From: a virus
IMG/VR virus record: IMGVR_UViG_3300008448_000125
Location: 1 to 51,500 of that record
Length of the DNA stretch: 51,500 nucleotides
Strand: one strand, 5' to 3'
This document shows, piece after piece, positions 7,676 to 17,100 of this stretch. Below the pieces are notes generated by a model. The model worked only from the letters and a program-made list of their open reading frames with translations, had not been told where the DNA came from and made no database searches. Positions within the stretch are counted from its first letter, which is position 1. Every line of letters begins with the position of its first letter. The translations under genes were made by a program, and so were the position numbers.

Positions 7676-10132
7676 TTAGAATGATCCACCATCTATGGTG
7701 ATATTTTCCAGACTTCTTGTAGATCCACTACAGGAGATAACCTGCGACTGACCAGCACAATCATTAACCCACAGAGAGCCAATTTCAAAATCTGCATATG
7801 TGATACTACCCATAACACTGGTAGTTTCAGTAACTTGTGAAGCAACTACGATTCTTCCAGCACTGTCGTCCCAGAACATAGCAGCGGTCTTAGCGGAACC
7901 GCTGTAGTAATGTAGAACAATACCAACGTCAATGTTTGCGTCGGAAGAAGGAGCAACAAGTGAACCACCGCTGTTGACTAGACCAACCTCAATCAGAGAA
8001 TCTTCAACTTTCAGAGTCTCTGTATTGATGATGGACTGAGTTCCAAGAACGGTGAAGTTTCCGTTAACAGTCAGATCATCAGCAACCGTAACTGTTCCAC
8101 CAGTTGAATCGAGTGTTAGACCACCAGATGAGGTAGAAACTGTGTTACCATCAATGGTTACGTTATCAACAGCAGCGGCACCCGTTACGGTAAGTGTAGT
8201 ACCATTGAAGGTTAAGTTTCCACTATCCTCAATAGCGCCTGAAGTACCAGCAAGAACAACACGACCTGAAGTTAGATCTGATACTGTTGCAGACGAAAGA
8301 ACTGTTTCAGCACCAGAAACATTTAGACCGCCATTAAAGTCAACAGCACCAGTTACTGTAAGACCAGCACCAACAACAGCATCTTTTGTAACAGCGATGG
8401 AATCTGTGACTGATAAATCGCCAGTTACTGTGAGAGTTGAACCATCAAAGGTTAGGTTTCCACTATCCTGGAGAGCACCTGAAGTACCAGCAAGGACAAC
8501 ACGACCAGAAGTGAGGTCTGATACTGTTGCTGAGGATAATACAGTTTCTCCACCTGAAATATTAGCACCACCATTACCATCAATAGCGCCAGTTACTGTA
8601 AGACCAGCACCGATAACAACATCAGTTGCGGAAAGATTTGCGATAGTTGAAACGCCTGTGGAATTTATATTTCCACTTACGTTACCTGTTAAGTCTCCCT
8701 GTACTCCACCGCTTGCATAGAAATTAGTAGCAGATACCGAGTTATTACTTGCAGTTACACCACTACCAACAGCAAGGACAACTCCATTTGCCATTGATGT
8801 GGTTCCAATAGCAAGAGCATAGTTAAATGCAAATGCATCAGTTTCAAATCCAAGAGTCCCACTCTTGAACCACATTAACTGTTTATAAGTATCTGGAAGT
8901 GTGTTAATACCAGATGCAGCAAATGATACTAATGGAGATCCCTCAGTAGATGCAATTGCCACTCCAGCATGATTAGCGGTATCCTCATTAGGAGTAATGG
9001 AAGTTGTATATCCAAGAATAATATCTTTGTTTTCAATAAAAACATCTTGCCCTCTAAGAGCAACAAAGGTTCCTCCAATTGTTACATTTCCACTAACATT
9101 AATATCGCCACCAACGTTTAGATTCCTCTGTATTCCTACACCACCATCAATAATTACAGCACCATTATCATAAGATGTCGATTCGGTAGTTCCCGTGAAT
9201 GAAACAATTCCAGAAAGTACTGAGTTTCCATGTGATGCAAAACTTTCATCAACTTCAAATATTCCATTTACGAAAAGATCATCTAAAATATGTAAATTAT
9301 AAATTGTAGAGAATCCAGCAACATTAATTCCATTATTACCAACTACTATTCCATTAAAAGTGGAAAAACCAGTTACATTTAAGTTTTCGCTAAGATTTAA
9401 ACTTCTTGCGTAAATATCTGCCCATCTATTAGATAATGATCCCAGATCATAATATACATCTGTGGTTGGGATAAGATCGGATGCAAATTCTCCGCCAACA
9501 ATAACATCATCAGATCCAGAATCACCAAGATTAATTGTTCCGCCACGGAATGTTACTACACCGACAAACTCCGAATATCCACCAACATGTAGGTTTTGCT
9601 TAACCGTTAGGTTTTTAGCAATACCCATACCTCCGTCAAGTTGAACGGAACCAGTATTTTCGTCACCTAAAGTATTATCCGTAGTGTTGGTTACAGTTGT
9701 AATACCAGAGATATCAGTGGATGCTTCAATATTCAGATGACCCTGAATCGTGGTAATACCAGTCAGAGCTGAGTTAGCAGAACCAGCACCCCAAGTTAGA
9801 TTTCCATTTCCATCATTAGTGAGAACGGAACTTACAGCACCTTGAGTTCCTGGGAAAGTATATGTTACAATACCAGCAAGAGATGCTGGTGCCGCAAGAC
9901 TAATATAGTCCGAACCATTTGAACTACCTTCAACAAGGTTAACTGCAGAACCAGTACTTTCAGTTTCTACTCTCCAAAATCTGGATGAACCTACAAATTT
10001 ATTAGTTGCTGTTTCTGAAGTTAAACCAACATATAGATCGTATCTATCTGTTGTAAACCCGGGTTCACCTGCCCTCAATCCTGGGAGATTATTAAATAGA
10101 CCCCTCTTAAACTGTAATACAGGAGCAGCCAT
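7676..10132 (-). CDS. Repeat-rich tail fibre-like protein (818 aa)
   Basis: The N-terminus (about 1-35: LQFKRGLFNNLPGLRAGEPG, then DLYVGL) matches the short N-terminal fold found in phage fibres and tropism determinants (Mtd_N-like), which anchors the fibre to the virion. The rest is a long series of short beta-strand repeats with NLTFDGSTLTVTGDL-type motifs, as in trimeric beta-helical fibres. Residues about 500-655 contain two near-identical 80-aa units. The C-terminus (about 725-818) differs: it carries VGIVLHYYSGSAKTAAMFWD and two cysteines, possibly a knob. It is its own late unit, with AATAAATA upstream and a strong terminator downstream. A host-recognition role is inferred; baseplate attachment is suggested by location after the baseplate genes. 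Confidence 0.78.
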   Translation of the reverse strand: MAAPVLQFKRGLFNNLPGLRAGEPGFTTDRYDLYVGLTSETATNKFVGSSRFWRVETESTGSAVNLVEGSSNGSDYISLAAPASLAGIVTYTFPGTQGAVSSVLTNDGNGNLTWGAGSANSALTGITTIQGHLNIEASTDISGITTVTNTTDNTLGDENTGSVQLDGGMGIAKNLTVKQNLHVGGYSEFVGVVTFRGGTINLGDSGSDDVIVGGEFASDLIPTTDVYYDLGSLSNRWADIYARSLNLSENLNVTGFSTFNGIVVGNNGINVAGFSTIYNLHILDDLFVNGIFEVDESFASHGNSVLSGIVSFTGTTESTSYDNGAVIIDGGVGIQRNLNVGGDINVSGNVTIGGTFVALRGQDVFIENKDIILGYTTSITPNEDTANHAGVAIASTEGSPLVSFAASGINTLPDTYKQLMWFKSGTLGFETDAFAFNYALAIGTTSMANGVVLAVGSGVTASNNSVSATNFYASGGVQGDLTGNVSGNINSTGVSTIANLSATDVVIGAGLTVTGAIDGNGGANISGGETVLSSATVSDLTSGRVVLAGTSGALQDSGNLTFDGSTLTVTGDLSVTDSIAVTKDAVVGAGLTVTGAVDFNGGLNVSGAETVLSSATVSDLTSGRVVLAGTSGAIEDSGNLTFNGTTLTVTGAAAVDNVTIDGNTVSTSSGGLTLDSTGGTVTVADDLTVNGNFTVLGTQSIINTETLKVEDSLIEVGLVNSGGSLVAPSSDANIDVGIVLHYYSGSAKTAAMFWDDSAGRIVVASQVTETTSVMGSITYADFEIGSLWVNDCAGQSQVISCSGSTRSLENITIDGGSF
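8200..8640. repeat. Two tandem 240-bp repeats inside the fibre gene
   Basis: A 240-bp (80-codon) unit is duplicated in frame: for example GTTTCCACTATCC begins at 8216 and again at 8456, and long stretches after each are the same apart from scattered third-position changes. Each unit encodes ETVLSSATVSDLTSGRVVLA in the fibre shaft. Confidence 0.85.
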
Positions 10133-10155
10133 TTTTTAACTTTACCTTTTTTATC

Positions 10156-10163
10156 TATTTATT
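10156..10163 (-). promoter_or_regulatory. Late promoter variant (AATAAATA) for the fibre gene
   Basis: AATAAATA on the minus strand, 24 bases before the fibre ATG, in a 43-base gap; same spacing as the other late promoters here. Confidence 0.6.
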
Positions 10164-10175
10164 CCAAAAAATTAT

Positions 10176-10412
10176 TCAAAAATTTCCATAATCAATTACA
10201 TCATTAGGTACTGCATCAGCAAGATCCATTACATATGCTGGAGTAACATGTATATACTTATTAGTTGTTGAATCATACATCAAAATAGAATAATTTGCTT
10301 TAGCAGTTATATCAACGTCAGTTAAATCTGCAACAGATGATGTTGCAGATTTGTTGGAAGCAATAACTCTGATTCCTTGTTTTTGACCGACCCTAACATT
10401 GATGTTTGCCAT
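10176..10412 (-). CDS. Small virion-associated protein (78 aa)
   Basis: The protein starts MANINVRVGQKQGIRVIASN and has a middle DLTDVD and ILMYDSTTNKYIHVTPAY segment, a pattern typical of small fibre- or baseplate-associated beta proteins where a Ser/Thr loop precedes a strand. No membrane span. It overlaps the 112-aa gene by one base (TAATG) and shares its late promoter. I do not assign a function; the sequence resembles the attachment segment of phage fibres. Confidence 0.7.
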   Translation of the reverse strand: MANINVRVGQKQGIRVIASNKSATSSVADLTDVDITAKANYSILMYDSTTNKYIHVTPAYVMDLADAVPNDVIDYGNF

Positions 10413-10750
10413 TAGCGAGTAACTCCTTTACTTACCAATACCATTCCCTCAACGACTCTTGTTATATATGAAAAAGAATCTGTAACAACTACATCATAAA
10501 CATACCTGCCTTCTTTTAGGTTTGCTGTTTGTGTTGTAGATAAACCAATTCTAATTTGTCCACCAGCACTACTATAAACACTAGTAGTAAATGTAGTTAC
10601 ACCAGTAGCACCGGGATGTTTTCTCATTTCAGCTTTAACAGTATATCCACTTAAATTGAGTGCAGAATTAGTTCCAGCATCTTCTAACGTGAAAACTTGA
10701 CTGAAATCAGTTCCACCATTGATAACAATATTACTAACGTAAACAGACAT
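10412..10750 (-). CDS. Ig-like beta-sandwich virion protein (112 aa)
   Basis: A single small beta domain is suggested: MSVYVSNIVINGGTDFSQVF at the start, then LSGYTVKAEMRKHPGA, a Ser/Gly turn, a strand IRIGLSTTQTA and LKEGRYVYDVVVTD. This layout recalls the N-terminal domain of BppU-like baseplate proteins, in which strands with a conserved Y-x-Y-D-V end the domain. It is the first gene of a two-gene late unit with the 78-aa protein. A baseplate or fibre-linker role is inferred from fold type and location. Confidence 0.75.
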   Translation of the reverse strand: MSVYVSNIVINGGTDFSQVFTLEDAGTNSALNLSGYTVKAEMRKHPGATGVTTFTTSVYSSAGGQIRIGLSTTQTANLKEGRYVYDVVVTDSFSYITRVVEGMVLVSKGVTR

Positions 10751-10772
10751 CTTATCAAATGGTCTTTACAAG

Positions 10773-10780
10773 TATTTATG
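10773..10780 (-). promoter_or_regulatory. Late promoter variant (CATAAATA)
   Basis: CATAAATA on the minus strand, 23 bases before the 112-aa gene. It overlaps the last codons of the gene that ends at 10776. Confidence 0.6.
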
Positions 10781-10955
10781 CTAAACCAGAGATAGCAAAG
10801 TTCTTGATAACTTCTTGTTGTTTGAGATAAAGTTTAAAATAAGATTTAGCGAAACTTTTTAACTCATCAACATCCAATTCGTCAATAAGTCTAGAGAACT
10901 TTTCATACTCGAACATTTTATTGATCGACTCTAGTTCAATTTTGTCTGGATCCAT
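10776..10955 (-). CDS. Small helical protein of the baseplate unit (59 aa)
   Basis: The start was set at the ATG at 10955 (MDPDKIELESINKMFEYEKF), because it has a GGAG ribosome binding site eight bases upstream and overlaps the previous gene's end by 20 bases; an upstream ATG at 10988 is possible. The protein is an acidic/hydrophobic helical bundle with a Leu/Phe/Tyr-rich second half (LKSFAKSYFKLYLKQQEVIK). Similar short proteins lie at this position in other T4-like cyanophages (recalled, not searched). Function unknown. Confidence 0.7.
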   Translation of the reverse strand: MDPDKIELESINKMFEYEKFSRLIDELDVDELKSFAKSYFKLYLKQQEVIKNFAISGLA

Positions 10956-11139
10956 TGATAATCTCCATAAGTAGGGATTTGATTTCACTAATATCTGTTT
11001 TTATTTGATCAATTTCTTCTCTTTGTTTTCTTCTTTCCGATCTCAATTTAACATACTGCAAATATTCAGTTGTATCAGTATTAACAATAGCACCCGAATC
11101 TTCACGAAACAGGTGCTTATGACCTTCAACTCTTTTCAT
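10936..11139 (-). CDS. Small coiled-coil protein of the baseplate unit (67 aa)
   Basis: Residues 1-27 (MKRVEGHKHLFREDSGAIVN) form a conserved head segment and about 28-65 a highly charged heptad coiled coil (RSERRKQREEIDQIKTDISE). It is separated from the 2,347-aa gene upstream by one base and overlaps the 59-aa gene downstream. It probably serves as a small linker or chaperone for the large structural protein it follows; this rests only on context. Confidence 0.7.
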   Translation of the reverse strand: MKRVEGHKHLFREDSGAIVNTDTTEYLQYVKLRSERRKQREEIDQIKTDISEIKSLLMEIINGSRQN

Positions 11140-11140
11140 C

Positions 11141-14100
11141 TTATGCTAGGGCAATAGTTCTAAGATCCTTGAATCTCGGTGCTTTTGCTTCATTTGTTCC
11201 GTTCATAACAATCTTAATTCTAAATGCATTGAATTGCTCAAGTTCATCAGCACTAAACTGATACTCAAGAAACTCTCCATCATTACTTGCGCGTACAAAT
11301 GCGTCCGCTCTACCACTATTTAATGTAGAATCTATGACAGCATCACCATATCCATCGCCATCAGTATCTTTAAGGTTATCGTAACCTGGGAACAATTCAT
11401 ATGCTTGTTCAACTCCATTAGAGTCTGCTCTAAAGAGTTGGTAAAGAACTCTAAAGTCAGCTGAAGAATGGCGATAAGCAGAAACAAGAACTTTGAGTGA
11501 TGTTGCTGGTTGCTTAAGTCTAACTATGCTTGTGGCGTAAATAGCACTATGTGGATCTTCTTGAACTAAATTAACTCTACCATCAAAAGCATAGTCGCTG
11601 ATTGGATTATTCAGTCTATTTCTACCAAATACAATAGATGCTGTAGAAACATTAACAGCAGGAGACAGGTTTGGATCTGCCGTATTCATTGTTAGACCAA
11701 GTGTAAATGACTTGTTCTTTGGTAATGATGAGAGTCTTGTAGTCTCATTAATTTGGGATGCTACAAGTCTTGTAGTCGTTAATTCATTTACATTGTTTAG
11801 TTCAATAGTCTCATAACCCTGATCAATGAATGATGCTTCAGAACCTCCAGCACTTGTACCAGAAACTGTTCTAATTTGGGCAGACAATGAAGTAGTCTCT
11901 CCAGGTGTCAGAACACTGAATTGTGGATCAATTCTATTAAATTGAACATTCTTAGTTGCTGAGGCACCCTTACCACCGATAATATTTTCATCGGTGAAAC
12001 TCAACTGACTGTCTCCAGAAGTTCTTGATCCGCGATCAATTTGTAAGTGATAAGTATCAAAGTCTCTTTCAGACTTGAGAGCGGTATCGGTTGGTAGATT
12101 ATGTTGGGTATTGATTCTAGTTAGAGAAATACCATTCAACTCATAAGCATAGACCTTATCACCAATGGAGTGCTTTCTCGTGAGTGAACCGTCAACACCT
12201 CTAGTTCCAATACCAAGTGTACCAGCACCTCCACTACCTGCGGTAATAGCATTATAGAAGATGATCTCATTATTTACTTTCAAGTAACCTTGAGAAGTTG
12301 AGATACCTTCGAATGTTGCAAATAGTGAGGTATTAGCAACTGAAATAGTAGTATCACTAATTGCAAGTTCAGCGTTAAGAGTTGTTGGAATAGTGTCTGG
12401 TGCTAGATCAGCAAGAACAACTATGTTGTTATCGGCGTGCATTCCATGATTTGGTTGAGTAACTTCAATAACTCTTCCATCATAAAGATTACTGATAACA
12501 GCAGAGTCACGAATATCTGTGTTAGCATAAGCAACGGCAGTACTTGGATTACTATAGACAACCAAGTCTTGTCCAGCAGTAAACTCTTCACCCTGAACAT
12601 TTGTTAGATATAGTGTATCTTTTCCACTCAGGGTAGCTACAGAAATCTGGGCATTTTTGCCTTTCACAACACTTGAAGTAGTAATGCCTAGGATATCTCC
12701 AACAACATATCCATTTCCAGCAAGAGTGATTGTTGGCGTTCCAGATACAGATCCAGCAGAGAAAGTAATAGATGCAGTAGCACCACTACCATTTCCAGTT
12801 ATGGAGTAAAGTGGTACATTTGTAAATGTACCATTGCTGTATCCAGCACCAACTCTATTTACAGAAACTGTATTGAGGTTTCCACCAACTTGCTCAATAT
12901 ACCCACTGATAGCAGAGGCAGTTGTACTATCACTTACCTTCTTACCGATAGTAAGAATACTATTCATAGAAGTGGTAGTTGTAATACCAACCTTCAGTTT
13001 TCTTGGTAAAGTCTTAATAGAATTCTCATTAAGTTGTCCAACGTTTGTGTCTCTGGTTCCCAGTGATGGATTATAGAAATAAGCTACGCCAGGAGTTGTG
13101 GTGAAGTTTGCTTTATAAAGTTTGAACTTAAGATCTTCAAACTGGTTAGCAGTCCAGATAGTACCGTTTTGAGACTTGAAGAGGCTTCCTCCAACATATT
13201 GCTTGGTAGCAATGACGCTCTCGGCATCTGGTAGAGTTGAAGTATTAACAGTCTTCTCACCCATTCTAGCAATCCATACTTCATACAAATCTGAGTATGG
13301 TGAAAGAAGAACAAGAGCATACTCTGTGTCTGCTTCAAGATAAACTGGAGATGGGAACTTAATGTTAGTTGCTACTGAAGCATCTCTTGATGTCTGAATC
13401 TGAGATGGATCAATAGTAACTCTTGAGTATTCTGTTACAAGATTTTTAGTAGGAATACCAAGTTCAACAGTTCTTAGTTCAACAAACAGTTTTTCACTAT
13501 CATCTTTATTGGCGAAGAATACATCCACACCAGTCATAAATGCACCAGTTTCATCAACGGTGAATGACTGCGCTAGTGGATCATATCTTTCAACTTCTGT
13601 AATTCTTTCAAAGATATCGATTCTTCCTGTAGTTGTATAATTTGTTTCAGCACTACTAATAAGTGTGCTTCCTGGTAGTTGTGCTTCATTAGTAGCACTT
13701 GAAGTTAGTCTAAAGGTCTTAGTTCCAGTTGTGAATCTTAGTGGAGGTGGTGGTGATGCTAGTGGATTTCTAAAGAACATAGAACCATAGATATCACCAA
13801 ATGTATCTGCTACTAGTCTGATATTAGCAACAGATGCTTGAGCACCGCTAGTTTCTCCGAGAAGAACCATCCCAGTGGTGATATAACCATTATACTTACC
13901 AAGAACCTCTTCTTGTAACGCTTCAACATCGATGTTTAGAACTGTTGATGATGCTGAGTATGATACTGGGAGTGTAATTGATTTGTTATATGGATTCAGA
14001 CTAAAGGTTGATGATGGATTTCCACCAGGACCGGTCTTATGATTTGGTTGAACAACACGGCAAGTAAATAGATTTGTTCCTCCATCATAACCTCTTACGG

Positions 14101-17100
14101 TTTCACCAACTTGGAATACACCAGAGGTCATACTAATTTCGATAAGTTTTGGAACAATATCGAGACCACTAGTGCTATCAAAGAAGTGATAATGTCTTGC
14201 TAATGGTCTTAATCCAATAGCTCTGAATAGAACATTCCTGGAGCGAATATGTGGATCTGGTGTAGAAGAAGCAAGAACAGTTCTTGAACCAACAACTCTT
14301 GTAGCACCTCCAGAACCACCAACTGTTCTAGTTCCACCATCCCTAACAATTGTTCTAGTCCAACTATCTGTTTTTGGACTTAGTTCGATGGAACCATTAA
14401 ATTCAATAACGTTAAATGGGTTTACGTTCTCAACTCTAGTTGCTAAAGGTTGCTCAATCCAAGACTTTTCGGTATATTTAAGAGTAATCAGATCACCCGT
14501 CTTTTGAACATTTGAATCAAGAAGACTTAGATTTTCGCTGAAGTTAGCCGTCTCTAAGTTAATGGATGGATCAAGAGATGGTTGTGGTGATAGTGAGTGG
14601 AAGTCAATAGGAGTGATCAACTCATTATCGGATGTATCAATATCGGCAGTTGTTTGTGCTTTATCTAATCTCTGATTATCTTTGAAGTCATCTACAAAGA
14701 ATCCAGACTTGAATCTGTCTAAACCATCAACGTCTCTGATTTGTAAGGTCTTGGTGCTGAGTTCTAGTAGTGAAAGTGAAGTTACAGTTTCGAGATTCTC
14801 CACTCTATCTTCAATCTTTCCAATGTCTCTCATTGTATATCTTCTATTATCAACAACAGTAACTACTGCATCACTGGTGTTGTAGAGATATGCTGGTAGA
14901 GAAATTGTTCCGATCTCCATAGCATCATCACTGTTTGATGGTGCCTTTGGATTTTCTGCCGATGCACCTTTAATTACAGTGAAAGCACCTTCTTTGTTTA
15001 GAACTACCTTATCAATTCTTGGTAGATAGAAGTCGTATCCAACGAGTGAACTTTCATTTGGAGCAACAACTAACGTTGGATTGATTCCAGCAGTTGCGAA
15101 TGTTCTGCTAGCAAAATCAAATGGAGATGCAGTAGATGAAGTAAACTGAGCAACTCTTGGTCTAAAGTCAAGAGTATCTGTTGCTCTTCTTCCATCACTC
15201 ATCAACGGAATGTCTGTCTTATATCTTTCAGCAGTATATGAGTTTACTGTGTAAAGATTTCCAGCATCGTTGGTTGGAATGGAGTAATGATTGAAGATAA
15301 TCAACAATCTGTGTGAAGGGATATAGTTGTCCCTACCTCTTACAATCCTAGCATAGTCGTAGAACTGATCCCTTACACCCTTATCAAGGGTATACTTGCT
15401 AGTAATATCTTGGTAGTTACCTTCATTTACTGCCTGAACGGTTGATATAATGTTTGATTCACCAAAAGTAGCAACTTCGCCAACTACAAACTTATTCGAA
15501 TTCAGATAGACAATCTCAACCTTAGTTGCAGAAGATCTTGTTACAACTTGAGCAATGGCTCCGCTAGTTGATCCAACAACTCTTTCCCCAAGAATAGAGT
15601 TTGCATCCAAAGATAATCCTGAAGGGAATTCAATGGAATCTAGAGTTGGAGCAGACGTATCATATGATTCATATATTGCTAAAACTTCTACAACATCTGG
15701 GAAGTTTAGAGATATTTCCTTATCTTGAACTCTTGTTCCATAATAAGCACTTTCTGTAAGACCACTAATAGCAGTGGATACACCAGAAACACTATTAATA
15801 ACACTGACCTTTTCGCTTCTAGTGAAGTTTTTTGTCTTGCTTGTGATAGAGTTCTTCTTAACAGTTGTATTAACTGTGACGTTTCCAGACTGAGAAGGAG
15901 TTAATCCTGTAAATGTAATAGTCTGACCATTTGAACCAAGAGTAACTTGGTCGGATGATAGGTCTTCAATAGTTCCATTAGAATAGAATACTCCGTATCT
16001 TTCCGCATCAAATGTCTCAAAGAAAGCACTGCTAATACCAGTAGATGAAACGTTTATAGTTAAAGATCCAGTAGAACTGGTGGTTTGTTGTTTGAGTTGA
16101 CTCGAAACTAAAAGGTTAGATCCGGCAAGACTTACTGAAGCAATGTTCTCTTGTTCGAGTGGAGCAAAAAGACCACCATTATCTTCTACTAGTGGAGCTC
16201 CAAGAGAAAATGTAACATCAGTATTGCTACCTGGTAGAGAACCATTACATACACCACTAACGCTTTCTACGGCAGCAACGGTCATACTATTATCATTATT
16301 TACACTGACGACTCTATTGAAAGTTTCATCAGCAACACCAGGTATCTGATACCTGATGATAGTATCACTCTTAATTCCAACAAAGTTCTTTCCTGGACAA
16401 GTTACGTTACCACCACTAGTAATTCTGATGGTGTCGGCAATACCAAAGTTCTTAGCAAGTTTTCTTTGAAGAACTGAGTCGGCAATAAAGTCCAGACTCA
16501 TATCAGAATCAATAGAATCTGAGTTTTGGTAGATTGATTTAACATCTTCAATACCAAAAGTCTGAATAGTCTTAATCGATCTTGAAACTTCTTTAGTTTC
16601 ATTAATCAGAATTTGTTCACCTTCAATAAAGGTTCCAGATGTTTGGATGAGATTAAGAGTGGCGCTACCACCAGGTGCCGTCTCAACATAACCAGAAGCG
16701 CCACTACTTACACCTCTAATATAGGAACTAGCAGGGACCTCTGCAGTGGTTACAGACTGGTTTAGAGTGATCTTTGTGTATGTTTGAATATCAAACAGAT
16801 ACAGATCCCAGTCAGAAGTATCATCTGAATATGCTGCGTCCGTTAAACTAAACGAATATACTCTTGCCTTACCAATTTCAGTTCCAGTTGCTGCTGTGCT
16901 AGAAGAACCTCTTCTTTGGTTTTGTAACCTAACAATGTTATCATTGTTATTAATACCGAGAATAGGTGTTCCCTGAACATTATTAACTCTTATTAGTGTT
17001 CCAAATTCAAATGGAACAAGTGCCGATGAAATACTCTTCTTATCTCTTGGCTTTTCTACATCAATATTAGTTGTTGAAATAGTCTCAATATCATATCCCT

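Noticed and set aside
8052-8720. Rightward 222-codon frame inside the fibre gene
   Set aside because: Antisense shadow of the repetitive fibre coding sequence; Pro/Thr/Val-rich pattern mirrors the repeats.
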